NCBI GenBank assembly: GCA_017477035.1
Contig: JAFUXW010000085.1
Coordinates: forward strand, 1-10,096
DNA length: 10,096 bases
Source of the DNA: Alphaproteobacteria bacterium
GTDB taxonomy: Bacteria; Pseudomonadota; Alphaproteobacteria; RF32; CAG-239
Reading direction: 5' to 3'
Below are positions 1 through 6,643 of this stretch, piece by piece (within the stretch, counting starts at the first letter, position 1; every line of letters starts with the position of its first letter). Made by a program: the position numbers and the translations under genes. Under the pieces are notes generated by a model. It had not been told where the DNA came from. It did no database searches and worked only from the letters and a program-made list of their open reading frames with translations.

Positions 1-312
1 GATATGAGTGCTTCCATTGGGAGCAGAGTTTCAGCTCCGGCGGCAGGTACGGTTGTTACATCAGAATATCAGAGCAACGGATATGGTAATTTAGTGGAAA
101 TTAAACATGGTAACGGATTTGTTACTAAGTATGCACACCTTAATAAAAGGTATGTTAAAAAAGGTGATAAAATAACGTATAATCAAGCTATTGGTGAAGT
201 TGGACGAACCGGCAGAGCTACCGGAAGCCACTTGCATTATGAAGTTTTATACAACGGCAGAAACGTTAATCCGTTGACATTCGTTAATATTAACAGTATG
301 AATAAATCATAA
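1..312 (+). CDS. M23-family metallopeptidase, C-terminal part (partial, 5' end off-window)
   Basis: This is the end of a LytM/M23 zinc endopeptidase domain, which in this family cuts peptide cross-bridges of peptidoglycan in the periplasm. The frame is open to the left edge. The first codon is Asp, and in the family pattern (HxGxD) this Asp is a zinc ligand, so the Met at position 4 is internal and not a start; the first His ligand lies upstream. Counting that Asp as residue 1, I see the S-x-V-x-A-P-x-x-G-T-V strand (8-18), the YAHL motif with the catalytic-type His at 46, G-x-x-I-G near 65, and the terminal HLH pair at residues 77 and 79 in TGSHLHYEV. The domain is intact as far as visible. 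The stop codon overlaps the SD of the downstream bactofilin. Bactofilins and M23 peptidases are often neighbours and cooperate in cell shape, so a cell-shape role is plausible. Substrate and localisation signals are off-window. Confidence 0.93.
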   Translation, partial: DMSASIGSRVSAPAAGTVVTSEYQSNGYGNLVEIKHGNGFVTKYAHLNKRYVKKGDKITYNQAIGEVGRTGRATGSHLHYEVLYNGRNVNPLTFVNINSMNKS

Positions 313-316
313 GGAG
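311..316 (+). promoter_or_regulatory. Shine-Dalgarno site of the bactofilin gene
   Basis: AAGGAG lies 7 nt before the ATG at 324 and shares its first bases with the stop codon of the M23 gene. It fixes the bactofilin start at 324 rather than at the internal ATG at 366, and implies co-transcription with the peptidase. Confidence 0.85.
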
Positions 317-323
317 TTTTTTT

Positions 324-755
324 ATGAGTAGTTTAAGACGTTTGATTTATTTGAAGATTGCCCGCATGAGCCGAGGTTCTAACACTCCTGTGCCGAGTAT
401 TATAAGTTATGATACTAAAATTAAAGGCGATATATGGGGAGGAGATACCATTCATATTGATGGGAAGCTTGAAGGTAATATTATGTGCAACGAAGTTATA
501 ATCGGTACCAGAGGGTATATTTTGGGTGATATAAAAGCTAAAAAATTGAGCGTTTATGGTACTGTTAACGGCACAATAGATACAGAAGAGTTGTTTGTTG
601 CCAATAACGCTCGTTTGATAGGTAATTCTTATTATAATAAAATTGCCTTAGAGCCGGGAGCATATGTTGAAGGTAATTGCATACCGAGAGCTAAAGCTGC
701 ACTTAAAACTACCGACAATGAAAATAAAAATGTTGAGATAAAAGCCGTAAAATAA
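324..755 (+). CDS. Bactofilin (polymer-forming cytoskeletal protein)
   Basis: Bactofilins polymerise without nucleotides into membrane-associated filaments made of a right-handed beta-helix, and they position cell-wall enzymes. The protein is 143 aa. Residues about 25-120 show the short repeating beta-helix pattern with regularly spaced Gly and Ile/Val: IKGDIWGGDTIHIDGKLEGN, then a GTRG turn, GDIKAKKLSVYGTVNG and EPGAYVEGN. The N-terminus (RRLIYLKIARM, residues 5-15) is basic and hydrophobic and could act as a membrane-targeting helix; this is inference. The C-terminal tail (about 122-143) is Lys-rich and probably disordered. The start is supported by AAGGAG 7 nt upstream. The gene follows the M23 peptidase by 11 nt, and its TAA overlaps the smpB ATG by one base. 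Pairing with M23 enzymes (for example CcmA and Csd1 in Helicobacter) is established, so a scaffold for the upstream peptidase is the likely role. Confidence 0.93.
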   Translation: MSSLRRLIYLKIARMSRGSNTPVPSIISYDTKIKGDIWGGDTIHIDGKLEGNIMCNEVIIGTRGYILGDIKAKKLSVYGTVNGTIDTEELFVANNARLIGNSYYNKIALEPGAYVEGNCIPRAKAALKTTDNENKNVEIKAVK

Positions 756-1234
756 TGGCAAAGAAAGTTAAAAAATCAGATTTTATATCAACCGGCACGG
801 TGGCAGAAAATCCTCGTGCCCGTTTTGATTATAATATTTTAGAGAATTACACGGCAGGCTTAGTCTTAACCGGCACAGAAGTTAAGTCTTTGCGTTTGGG
901 ACACGCCAATATCCGTGATGCCTATGGTATTGAGGAAAATGGCGAGCTTTATATGTCTAATATGTTTATTGCTACATATGATAATCAAGGATATTCAAGT
1001 CACGCTGAAAGGCGAAACCGCAAATTATTGCTTACACATCGAGAAATCATAAAAATTATAAATTCACTTAATCGAAAGGGAACCACTCTGGTGGCAACCA
1101 AGTTGTTTTTCGATAATAAGGGTAGAGCAAAGCTTAATATCGGTTTGGGTACAGGTAAGAAATTGTATGATAAGCGAGAAACTTCCAAAGAGCGCGATTG
1201 GAGTAGAGAAAAAGCTCGTTTGATGCGCCATTGA
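755..1234 (+). CDS. smpB: SsrA-binding protein SmpB
   Basis: SmpB binds tmRNA and brings it to stalled ribosomes, where it mimics the anticodon arm during trans-translation. At 159 aa it has the usual length. Family hallmarks are all present: an N-terminal basic stretch and the N-P-R-A-R-F-D-Y segment (19-26), AGLVLTGTEVKSLR (about 34-47), NGELYMSN (62-69), ERRNRKLLLTHREI (about 85-98), KGTTLVATKLFF (108-119), GKKLYDKRE (about 134-142), and the basic C-terminal tail ending RDWSREKARLMRH that inserts into the mRNA channel. The ATG overlaps the bactofilin TAA in TAATG, so translation is probably coupled. No separate SD is obvious right before the start. The tmRNA gene itself is not in the window. 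No hairpin with a U-tract on this strand follows the gene; the hairpin at 1283-1312 is oriented for the opposite gene but might also stop this transcript. Confidence 0.97.
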   Translation: MAKKVKKSDFISTGTVAENPRARFDYNILENYTAGLVLTGTEVKSLRLGHANIRDAYGIEENGELYMSNMFIATYDNQGYSSHAERRNRKLLLTHREIIKIINSLNRKGTTLVATKLFFDNKGRAKLNIGLGTGKKLYDKRETSKERDWSREKARLMRH

Positions 1235-1267
1235 TATTCCTTAATTAAAAAATAAATGAAAAAGTCA

Positions 1268-1312
1268 GATAAAAAATGTAAAGGCCTTGTTTACGGTTAA
1301 GTAAACAAGGCC
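1268..1312 (-). terminator. Rho-independent terminator of the 1326-1721 gene (possibly bidirectional)
   Basis: A perfect 12-bp inverted repeat (GGCCTTGTTTAC at 1283-1294, GTAAACAAGGCC at 1301-1312) encloses a 6-nt loop. On the minus strand it is followed by TTTACATTTTTTATC, a U-rich tract, and it begins 13 nt after the minus-strand stop codon. On the plus strand the hairpin is followed by CTTAGTGT, which is not U-rich, so it primarily terminates the minus-strand gene. Confidence 0.85.
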
Positions 1313-1325
1313 CTTAGTGTAAGAA

Positions 1326-1721
1326 TCAAGCTTCCGCATTTTTTCTGATTTGATCCATAATGGTCTCAAGGCGGTTGCTGTAAGTTGTGCCGCTCAGTTC
1401 CCACTTACCGGTAAAAGGATTCTTGTGGCTGAATTCAAACTTTTCTACCACTTCCTTCGGAGAGAAGAACATCGGACTTGAATTTGTTCCGGAAACGATA
1501 GTTACCCCTGGAATCAGTTCCTTGCGGCCATAAATGCAGTGAGGTCCGTGCCAAATGTGGCACCAGAATTCTGTCATAGGATCGAAATGCACTTCAGAGT
1601 AGCCGTCCCAATAACAACGCACCGGTTCTTTGGCGTGCAACGAAAACTTTCCATACCAATCATCATAACTACGATTCCACTCATCCAAAAACTCTGGATG
1701 ATAAATTTTTTTTATTTCCAT
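1326..1721 (-). CDS. Uncharacterised Trp/His/Cys-containing protein, 131 aa
   Basis: I do not recognise this protein. It is 131 aa, soluble, with no signal peptide or membrane segment, and unusually aromatic (six Trp: 15, 22, 38, 53, 57, 107). Residues 53-62 read WCHIWHGPHC, which places Cys54, His55, His58, His61 and Cys62 close together; a metal-binding role is possible but only inferred. The middle (about 65-80) looks beta-rich with Gly and Pro, and the end (116-131) looks helical. Estimated GC is about 43%, above its neighbours. It favours C-ending and other typically 'optimal' codons (TTC, CAC, TGC, CTG, CGC, AAG). It is a single-gene unit with a consensus promoter and a strong terminator but no SD: the leader before the ATG is A/T-only over about 28 nt. 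High expression or recent acquisition would each fit. The start ATG is the only in-frame ATG near the N-terminus. That it is a real gene is well supported; its function is unknown. Confidence 0.82.
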   Translation of the reverse strand: MEIKKIYHPEFLDEWNRSYDDWYGKFSLHAKEPVRCYWDGYSEVHFDPMTEFWCHIWHGPHCIYGRKELIPGVTIVSGTNSSPMFFSPKEVVEKFEFSHKNPFTGKWELSGTTYSNRLETIMDQIRKNAEA

Positions 1722-1756
1722 AATTTTTTTTATTTAATAATTAATGTTTAAGACAA

Positions 1757-1784
1757 ATTATAAACGAAAAAAATAATTTGTCAA
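1757..1784 (-). promoter_or_regulatory. Consensus sigma-70-like promoter of the 1326-1721 gene
   Basis: On the minus strand a perfect TTGACA (1779-1784) and a perfect TATAAT (1757-1762) are separated by 16 bp. The start codon lies 35 bases downstream of the -10 box. The -10 continues as TATAATTTG, so a TTTG begins 21 nt after TTGACA, as also seen upstream of the gene at 6923. Confidence 0.82.
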
Positions 1785-1871
1785 TATTTTTTATTAAATC
1801 TGTGGAGTAAACATTTGTTTTTCAGAAAATATTATAAACCTGATTATGATTGCAGTATGTGAACAGCTGTA

Positions 1872-2468
1872 TTATATCATCTTAATAAAAGTAAGTTCAT
1901 CATTTTCTGAATCGTAATTAACTTGAGCCACACAGCAATTAGGTAATCCAAGGCCATAAGATTTAAGCCCGGCTAGCAACGATGACATTACACCCCCATG
2001 GGTTGAAATACCGATAACATTATATGGGGATTTATGGGCAATATCAATCAGTGCCTTATTAATACGGTCAAAAACCTGATGTTTACTCTCTGCATTTTTT
2101 CCCGGATATTTGCTATCCCAAGTAGTAGGTGTCGGGTAAAGAACATCGTGCATCAATTGAGGCCATTTTTTACCGATTTCATCCATAGTATGTCCTTCTG
2201 CATCGCCAAAACAGCATTCATGTAATTTATTTTCTATTTCTAAAGGAACTTGCAGAAACATATTAACAATTTCTGCAGTACATTTTGCTCTTAAAAACGG
2301 TGAAGAATAGATAGTTTTAATGCCATAATTTTTGATTTTTTGGCCAAGCTCGGTCGCTTGTTCACGACCGCGATTGTTTAAATCAGGATTTGCAGAAGTT
2401 CCTTGCCATACTTTTTTTGCATTAAGTTCGGTTTCTCCGTGTCGGAATATGTAGAAAATTTTTTGCAT
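1872..2468 (-). CDS. Histidine phosphatase family protein (phosphoglycerate mutase-like)
   Basis: This is a branch-1 histidine phosphatase. The family uses a phospho-His intermediate to remove or move phosphate from small molecules or proteins in the cytosol. In the 198-aa product, RHGETE carries Arg9 and the nucleophile His10. Arg60 (in YSSPFLRA) and Glu84 (in LHE) complete the phosphate pocket and acid site, and His157 in STHGG is the second catalytic His, so the active site is complete. I chose the ATG at 2468, preceded by AAGGA about 9 nt upstream. An in-frame TTG seven codons further upstream would overlap that SD and is unlikely. The length fits the PhoE/CobC/GpmB-like group better than the true 2,3-bisphosphoglycerate-dependent mutase, which is about 230-250 aa. 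The substrate cannot be read from the sequence: no cobalamin gene is nearby, so CobC is not favoured. It has its own promoter and diverges from the gene at 2608. Confidence 0.9.
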   Translation of the reverse strand: MQKIFYIFRHGETELNAKKVWQGTSANPDLNNRGREQATELGQKIKNYGIKTIYSSPFLRAKCTAEIVNMFLQVPLEIENKLHECCFGDAEGHTMDEIGKKWPQLMHDVLYPTPTTWDSKYPGKNAESKHQVFDRINKALIDIAHKSPYNVIGISTHGGVMSSLLAGLKSYGLGLPNCCVAQVNYDSENDELTFIKMI

Positions 2469-2498
2469 AAACTTAGTTCCTTTGTTCAATATCTGCGA

Positions 2499-2527
2499 AT
2501 TATACCACTCACATCAACTGATTGCAA
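2499..2527 (-). promoter_or_regulatory. Promoter of the histidine phosphatase gene (extended -10)
   Basis: On the minus strand, TTGCAA (2522-2527), a 17-bp spacer and TATAAT (2499-2504) preceded by TGG, which makes an extended -10 element. It is placed about 30 nt upstream of the ATG at 2468 and diverges from the promoter at 2553-2580. Confidence 0.72.
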
Positions 2528-2552
2528 CGAATTTTTATGATAAAAATTATTA

Positions 2553-2580
2553 TTGACAAAAATTATGAATAAGCTATTAT
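2553..2580 (+). promoter_or_regulatory. Promoter of the 2608-4236 gene
   Basis: A perfect TTGACA (2553-2558) is followed after 16 bp by TATTAT (2575-2580); ATTATA one base later gives a 17-bp spacer. The SD-like AAGGG at 2596-2600 lies 7 nt before the ATG at 2608. The -35 boxes of the two divergent genes are only 25 bp apart, so one bound regulator could affect both. Confidence 0.72.
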
Positions 2581-2607
2581 AAACATACAATAACCAAGGG
2601 TTAGCTA

Positions 2608-4236
2608 ATGATAAAGCGTTTTGCAGATTTAACATATAGCAGAGAAGATCTGGAACAAGATGCCATACACTATTTGAAAACTCAAGTGTATGAGCCTACG
2701 TATGTAAATCAGGTAAAAGAATTTATGGTCGAAGATTTGGATAACTTCAAAAATTATTTTGATGACGATGAATATGCCTTTCATAATGTTTATTATGATG
2801 AATATGTTATTGATTATCGGGAAGATCGGGATGTGATGGTTCCAAATATAGACTTAAAAAGCCTTACAAACGATTTGGAATACGATTTTGAACGTTTGGA
2901 TATGAATGATTATGAAGTTGAACGCTATACATTAATGCTTGAGGCAGAATTTCGTAAAAACGCATTCTGCTCGCATATGGAGCCCTATTTCTTGGGATAC
3001 GATGCAGTTGTTGCTACAGTTATTACCGGCTATTCGCGAGATCCGGTATTTTCTGTTTATTCAATGGTTCGTGAATGGGCAATGGCTTTACATTTTAAGA
3101 AAATGTATCCGCAACAAATGAAAAAATTTGGTTTTCGCTATCAATCAATCAGAGAAAATCTGAAAGGCGAGGAACGTCTGAAAGCGATGCTTAATTTTCG
3201 CGATAAATATAAGCTAACTTTGCAAAATATCGGTATGCTACGAGCAGTTCATTCCAGTATATTTGCATACACTTATCTGTATTTACGTGCCGCATTGAGC
3301 GGGGAAACGGAGTTTATTGAAGATTTTATACTTGAAGCGTCATCATCGCAGATATATTTACTTTTGGAAGGTGAAAACGTAAAGAATGTCGATTTTCTAA
3401 TGGTAAAATGGGCATTAGAAGAACTTAAAGGCGGACGTTATAAAGAATTACTCACTCCTAGCGCGCAAATTGACTGGGATGCCGTATATGATTTTGCATA
3501 CGAGGCAATTCAAAATGCAGGAGGAATGGATAATCTCCGTTCAATGGGTTTTGATGGTATTGCCGCCAAAACTATTCGCTCTTTTTGGAATAAAAGTGCA
3601 AATATGCAGAAAATGCTGAAAATTCTTCGCCGTTTAGCGATGGATAATAACGATCCTATAATTAATAGTTTGATAGAAATGTGTGAGTATCGTTTGGGAC
3701 GTCCGAACGATAAAAGCAAGAAAAAGATGGAAAGATTTATTGAGCAAACCAGAAAATTAATGGCGGCCAGAGCTTATGAATTAACCCGTCCTCGAACAAT
3801 GGCACAGGAAATGATTGCTGCATTTCCATCTGTGTTTTTGGTTTATTTTCAATGGCATCACAATTTTAGAAATATTTATCCTAAAGTGCCGGAAAAACAA
3901 GTATATTATGACAGACAGAAGCAACAAAGACAACAAGCCGAGTCAAAATTAGTGAATAGAATACAAACCGAAGATATTCAAAAAGCCAGAGTGCGTGAAG
4001 CAATGAACGAGCAGCAAAATAAAAACAGGTACGAACAGGAAACGGTATATCGTTATAATTTGCAAGCAGAAAATAAAATAAAAGAGAGTATGCGCGAAGA
4101 TGAAAATAAAATGCGCTTGATTATTCAAAATAGAGAAAATACTCTAAGAGAAAATGTAGATAGAGAGAAAAAGAATAATCAAAATATTTCTTTGGTCAAC
4201 ATTGCTGATCGTAATCAAAGACAGGGTTCTCTTTAG
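2608..4236 (+). CDS. Uncharacterised 542-aa protein with acidic N-terminus and charged coiled-coil tail
   Basis: I do not recognise a family. The protein has three visible parts. Residues about 40-110 are strongly acidic and Tyr-rich (runs such as FDDDEYAF and YYDEYVIDYREDRD). Residues about 110-425 look like a mostly helical globular region with several hydrophobic helices (YDAVVATVITGY, AYTYLYLRAAL) and basic patches; FPSVFLVYFQWHHNF lies near 408-422. Residues about 432-525 form a long Gln/Glu/Asn/Arg/Lys-rich stretch with almost no hydrophobic residues, likely an extended coiled coil or single alpha-helix. No signal peptide or clear transmembrane helix is seen, so it is probably cytoplasmic. 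The start is supported by AAGGG 7 nt upstream and a good promoter. Its TAG overlaps the stop codon of the convergent gene on the other strand. The architecture resembles structural or scaffold proteins more than enzymes, but that is inference from composition only. Confidence 0.85.
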   Translation: MIKRFADLTYSREDLEQDAIHYLKTQVYEPTYVNQVKEFMVEDLDNFKNYFDDDEYAFHNVYYDEYVIDYREDRDVMVPNIDLKSLTNDLEYDFERLDMNDYEVERYTLMLEAEFRKNAFCSHMEPYFLGYDAVVATVITGYSRDPVFSVYSMVREWAMALHFKKMYPQQMKKFGFRYQSIRENLKGEERLKAMLNFRDKYKLTLQNIGMLRAVHSSIFAYTYLYLRAALSGETEFIEDFILEASSSQIYLLLEGENVKNVDFLMVKWALEELKGGRYKELLTPSAQIDWDAVYDFAYEAIQNAGGMDNLRSMGFDGIAAKTIRSFWNKSANMQKMLKILRRLAMDNNDPIINSLIEMCEYRLGRPNDKSKKKMERFIEQTRKLMAARAYELTRPRTMAQEMIAAFPSVFLVYFQWHHNFRNIYPKVPEKQVYYDRQKQQRQQAESKLVNRIQTEDIQKARVREAMNEQQNKNRYEQETVYRYNLQAENKIKESMREDENKMRLIIQNRENTLRENVDREKKNNQNISLVNIADRNQRQGSL

Positions 4237-5948
4237 AATTTATTATAATTTACCAGATAAGTTCTTTCATCGGTTTTTGTCATCCACGGATATATGTTTT
4301 TTCCTGTTATGACTTTCCCATATAGCTTATCAAGGTTATCTTCTGGATTAACATAGTATTCAGAGTTAACCATTTCAGGTAAATGTATGTATTTTACCTT
4401 TCTTTTTCTCAGGAATTCTTTTAATTGATTTTCATCAGACGTAAACCACATTATGTGATTATCTTGTATTCCTTTGACATTTGTATGATATGGGGATGAT
4501 ACAGTGTTTGCATTTCTTTCCCAGATTAATTCCGGTCCTCTGAATGTGTCGGTCAATATGACTCCGTGTACTTGCGGAATATATAACTTTACAGGATTAT
4601 AGTCAAAAGCGGTAAGGTAAAAAATAGGCCATACAAGGTATATAAAAGCCAATAATTTATGCTTGTCGTCAGCATCTTTATTATTGAATAATAAAATAAG
4701 TCCGAAAGAATATAAGAAAAGCCATACCACTAAATAATATTGGTAAAAGCGAACAACAGCAACACTTAATGGAGCTGTCATGCAATAAAGCAAAAACATT
4801 GATAACGAATATGAATTTTTAAACGGAAGCAATGCAAAGATAAATATTCCTATTATGATTGTGGGTAGTAAAAATACATTGATTGCAAGCATTCCTTTCA
4901 TTTCATTAATATATGGAACAAAGTATTTTAATACAGGTTCGTCGTATATTTGAGCAAATAATTTGTCAGAACCGAAAATACAAAGCATAAATAATACTGA
5001 TGACACGGCAGAAATTGAAAGTATGGCTGTTTTTTTGATTTTACTTTTGAAATGTCCGAAGTACAATATTGCAAATGAAAGCAATATCAACGATGTTAAT
5101 AAGACATGTATGACAGATAGTCTTGCATTATCAAGTGTTGCATATCCGCCGTAAGGAGGATTTATAAGCCAAGCTGCAGTTGTAGCATAAAATAAACCCA
5201 AACTATAAAAAAGTGGCAAAATAGTATTTTGTTTTCTGAATATACAATCAACGCACAAAATTAATAAAAATATAAATGCGACATAAAGTCCTTCAGGAGC
5301 TGAAGAAACCCAAAGTCCGATTCCGGTCAAAATTCCAGCCCAAAACAGTTCCTTAATATTTTGCTTGTTGTAGGAGCGTAATAAAGCTGATAGCGAAAAT
5401 GTAAATATAAAACACATAAATGAATGGTGATCAGGCCTATAAAAATCAAAAGTATGAGATAATTTACAACAAAAAGTGAAAGAAATTGCAAATATGGCTA
5501 AAAATAATTTTGCGTTGTTTTTTGTAGAATTAAGAAATGGTTTTATTCCCCATAGCAATGAAATAATGGTTAAAAACAGAAAAAACGGTGAAAAGAAGAA
5601 ACCTCCGTAAAATACGGCATCTTTTAAAGAAAAAATAGTCATAAAAGGTAAACTTAATATCAACCATATAACATCATTTATGCGAGTGAAATGTAAAATA
5701 AAACCATCAGGATAATTAGAATAGGGGAATATTTTTTCCTGCCATTCAAAATTTTGCAACCAATCAACTATTCGTAAGGCTCTTGTGTAACAATCGGTAT
5801 CAACATAAAAAAGGCTTCCGTGTATTTGATAGAAAAGAAACGCATACAATGCACAAAAATATGTTATGAAAATAAACGACCACAGAACGTAATGTTTCCA
5901 AAAACTTAATAAAAAATCTGAAAATAAATTGGATAAATATGTTTTCAT
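4233..5948 (-). CDS. Polytopic membrane protein, probable GT-C-type glycosyltransferase
   Basis: A 571-aa inner-membrane protein with an N-terminal helix at about 20-40, a first periplasmic loop at about 41-90, some ten or more hydrophobic segments up to about residue 447, and a soluble C-terminal part (about 450-571). The first loop carries YVDTDCYTR, whose D50-T-D52 fits the Asp-x-Asp placed after helix 1 in GT-C enzymes (lipid-linked sugar donors, acting at the outer face). It is followed by YPDG (79-82) and HFTRINDV. A second conserved-looking loop is FYRPDHHS (169-176). The STT3/PglB catalytic-domain motif WWDxG is absent, so it is not a standard oligosaccharyltransferase; a lipid-A-, polysaccharide- or protein-modifying transferase is possible. 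Its ATG overlaps the mtnN stop by four bases (ATGA), implying coupled translation. No recognisable terminator separates its end from the convergent gene. GT-C membership is inferred from topology and the Asp motif. Confidence 0.75.
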   Translation of the reverse strand: MKTYLSNLFSDFLLSFWKHYVLWSFIFITYFCALYAFLFYQIHGSLFYVDTDCYTRALRIVDWLQNFEWQEKIFPYSNYPDGFILHFTRINDVIWLILSLPFMTIFSLKDAVFYGGFFFSPFFLFLTIISLLWGIKPFLNSTKNNAKLFLAIFAISFTFCCKLSHTFDFYRPDHHSFMCFIFTFSLSALLRSYNKQNIKELFWAGILTGIGLWVSSAPEGLYVAFIFLLILCVDCIFRKQNTILPLFYSLGLFYATTAAWLINPPYGGYATLDNARLSVIHVLLTSLILLSFAILYFGHFKSKIKKTAILSISAVSSVLFMLCIFGSDKLFAQIYDEPVLKYFVPYINEMKGMLAINVFLLPTIIIGIFIFALLPFKNSYSLSMFLLYCMTAPLSVAVVRFYQYYLVVWLFLYSFGLILLFNNKDADDKHKLLAFIYLVWPIFYLTAFDYNPVKLYIPQVHGVILTDTFRGPELIWERNANTVSSPYHTNVKGIQDNHIMWFTSDENQLKEFLRKRKVKYIHLPEMVNSEYYVNPEDNLDKLYGKVITGKNIYPWMTKTDERTYLVNYNKF

Positions 5949-6616
5949 TTAATTTCTTTCAGCAATTTTTTTACCATATCCGCAGAGTTCTTGGGGGCAT
6001 TTTCCCAAAAAGAAGCATATTGTTCAGCGTGATGCTTAATTCCCGGAGTATCACTGATTTGTCTTACAGATAACAAAGGCTTGTCATATAAATAACAAGT
6101 TTGAGCAATGGCAGCACTTTCCATATCTACTGCTAAGGCTTTGGGAAAATTGGCGACAATATTATCAAGAGCAGATTTGTTATCAACAAACAAATCTCCG
6201 CAGCAAATTTGTCCGTGCTTCAAATCAGGCAACATAGAAGTTAATTGTTTATTACTGTAAAATAATTCAGGCAAATCTTGAACCTGACCTATTTTATTTG
6301 GTTTTCCACACCAAACATCGTGATATACGATTTCATCACCCACTATAAAATCACCAATATTAAGTTTTGGGGTTAAACCGCCTGATATACCGACATTTAT
6401 AATCATATCAACGTTAAAAATATTTATTAGGTCAGAGGCGCATAAAGCAGCATTAACATTTCCCATTCCAGAAATAACAGCAACAATTTCATTTTCAGCA
6501 TATTTACCGATTTGAAATTTGCTTTTATGTAATATTTTGGTTTCAAAAAAATCAATAAATCCGGTAAAAAATTCCATTTCTTTATTCAAAGCCACCATTA
6601 ATCCGATTTTTTTCAT
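5945..6616 (-). CDS. mtnN: 5'-methylthioadenosine/S-adenosylhomocysteine nucleosidase
   Basis: MTA/SAH nucleosidase hydrolyses the N-glycosidic bond of methylthioadenosine and S-adenosylhomocysteine, releasing adenine and preventing by-product inhibition of methyltransferases and polyamine synthesis. The 223-aa protein aligns by eye with E. coli MtnN along its length. Glu13 corresponds to the catalytic Glu12, SGMGNVNAA (49-57) matches the phosphorylase-fold loop, and INVGISGGL (73-81) and YHD (98-100) are conserved. AVDMESAAIA (162-171) supplies Met165 and Glu166 for the ribose, and Asp189 in RQISD is the catalytic Asp. Asp164 replaces the more usual Glu, a mild change. AAGGAG lies about 8 nt before the ATG. 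It is the first gene of a two-gene unit with the GT-C protein (4-base overlap). A hopanoid-associated HpnG-type nucleosidase is an alternative, but no hopanoid genes are near. Confidence 0.92.
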   Translation of the reverse strand: MKKIGLMVALNKEMEFFTGFIDFFETKILHKSKFQIGKYAENEIVAVISGMGNVNAALCASDLINIFNVDMIINVGISGGLTPKLNIGDFIVGDEIVYHDVWCGKPNKIGQVQDLPELFYSNKQLTSMLPDLKHGQICCGDLFVDNKSALDNIVANFPKALAVDMESAAIAQTCYLYDKPLLSVRQISDTPGIKHHAEQYASFWENAPKNSADMVKKLLKEIK

Positions 6617-6643
6617 TGTTATTCTCCTTGTAATATGACTGTA

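Noticed and set aside
4..312. A complete 102-aa protein starting at the ATG at position 4
   Set aside because: The frame is open to the left edge and the M23 fold needs the upstream His ligand; the ATG is the residue after the conserved Asp.
1283..1312. Terminator dedicated to smpB
   Set aside because: The hairpin has no U-tract on the plus strand (CTTAGTGT follows) but has one on the minus strand, so it belongs to the opposite gene; at most it is bidirectional.
1539..1751. Open frame antisense to the 131-aa unknown gene
   Set aside because: It lies opposite a gene with promoter, terminator and clear codon bias, has no SD or promoter of its own, and its product has no recognisable features.
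1862..1869. ACAGCTGT palindrome downstream of the histidine phosphatase
   Set aside because: Only 8 bp, with no loop or U-tract; expected by chance, and it does not form a terminator.
2469..2489. Upstream in-frame TTG start for the histidine phosphatase (seven extra residues)
   Set aside because: The ATG at 2468 has AAGGA at proper spacing, and the TTG start would place that SD inside the coding region. Family members begin a few residues before the RHG motif.
4233..5948. Assignment as a PglB/STT3 oligosaccharyltransferase
   Set aside because: The Asp-x-Asp in the first loop fits GT-C, but the WWDxG motif of true oligosaccharyltransferases is absent from the C-terminal part.
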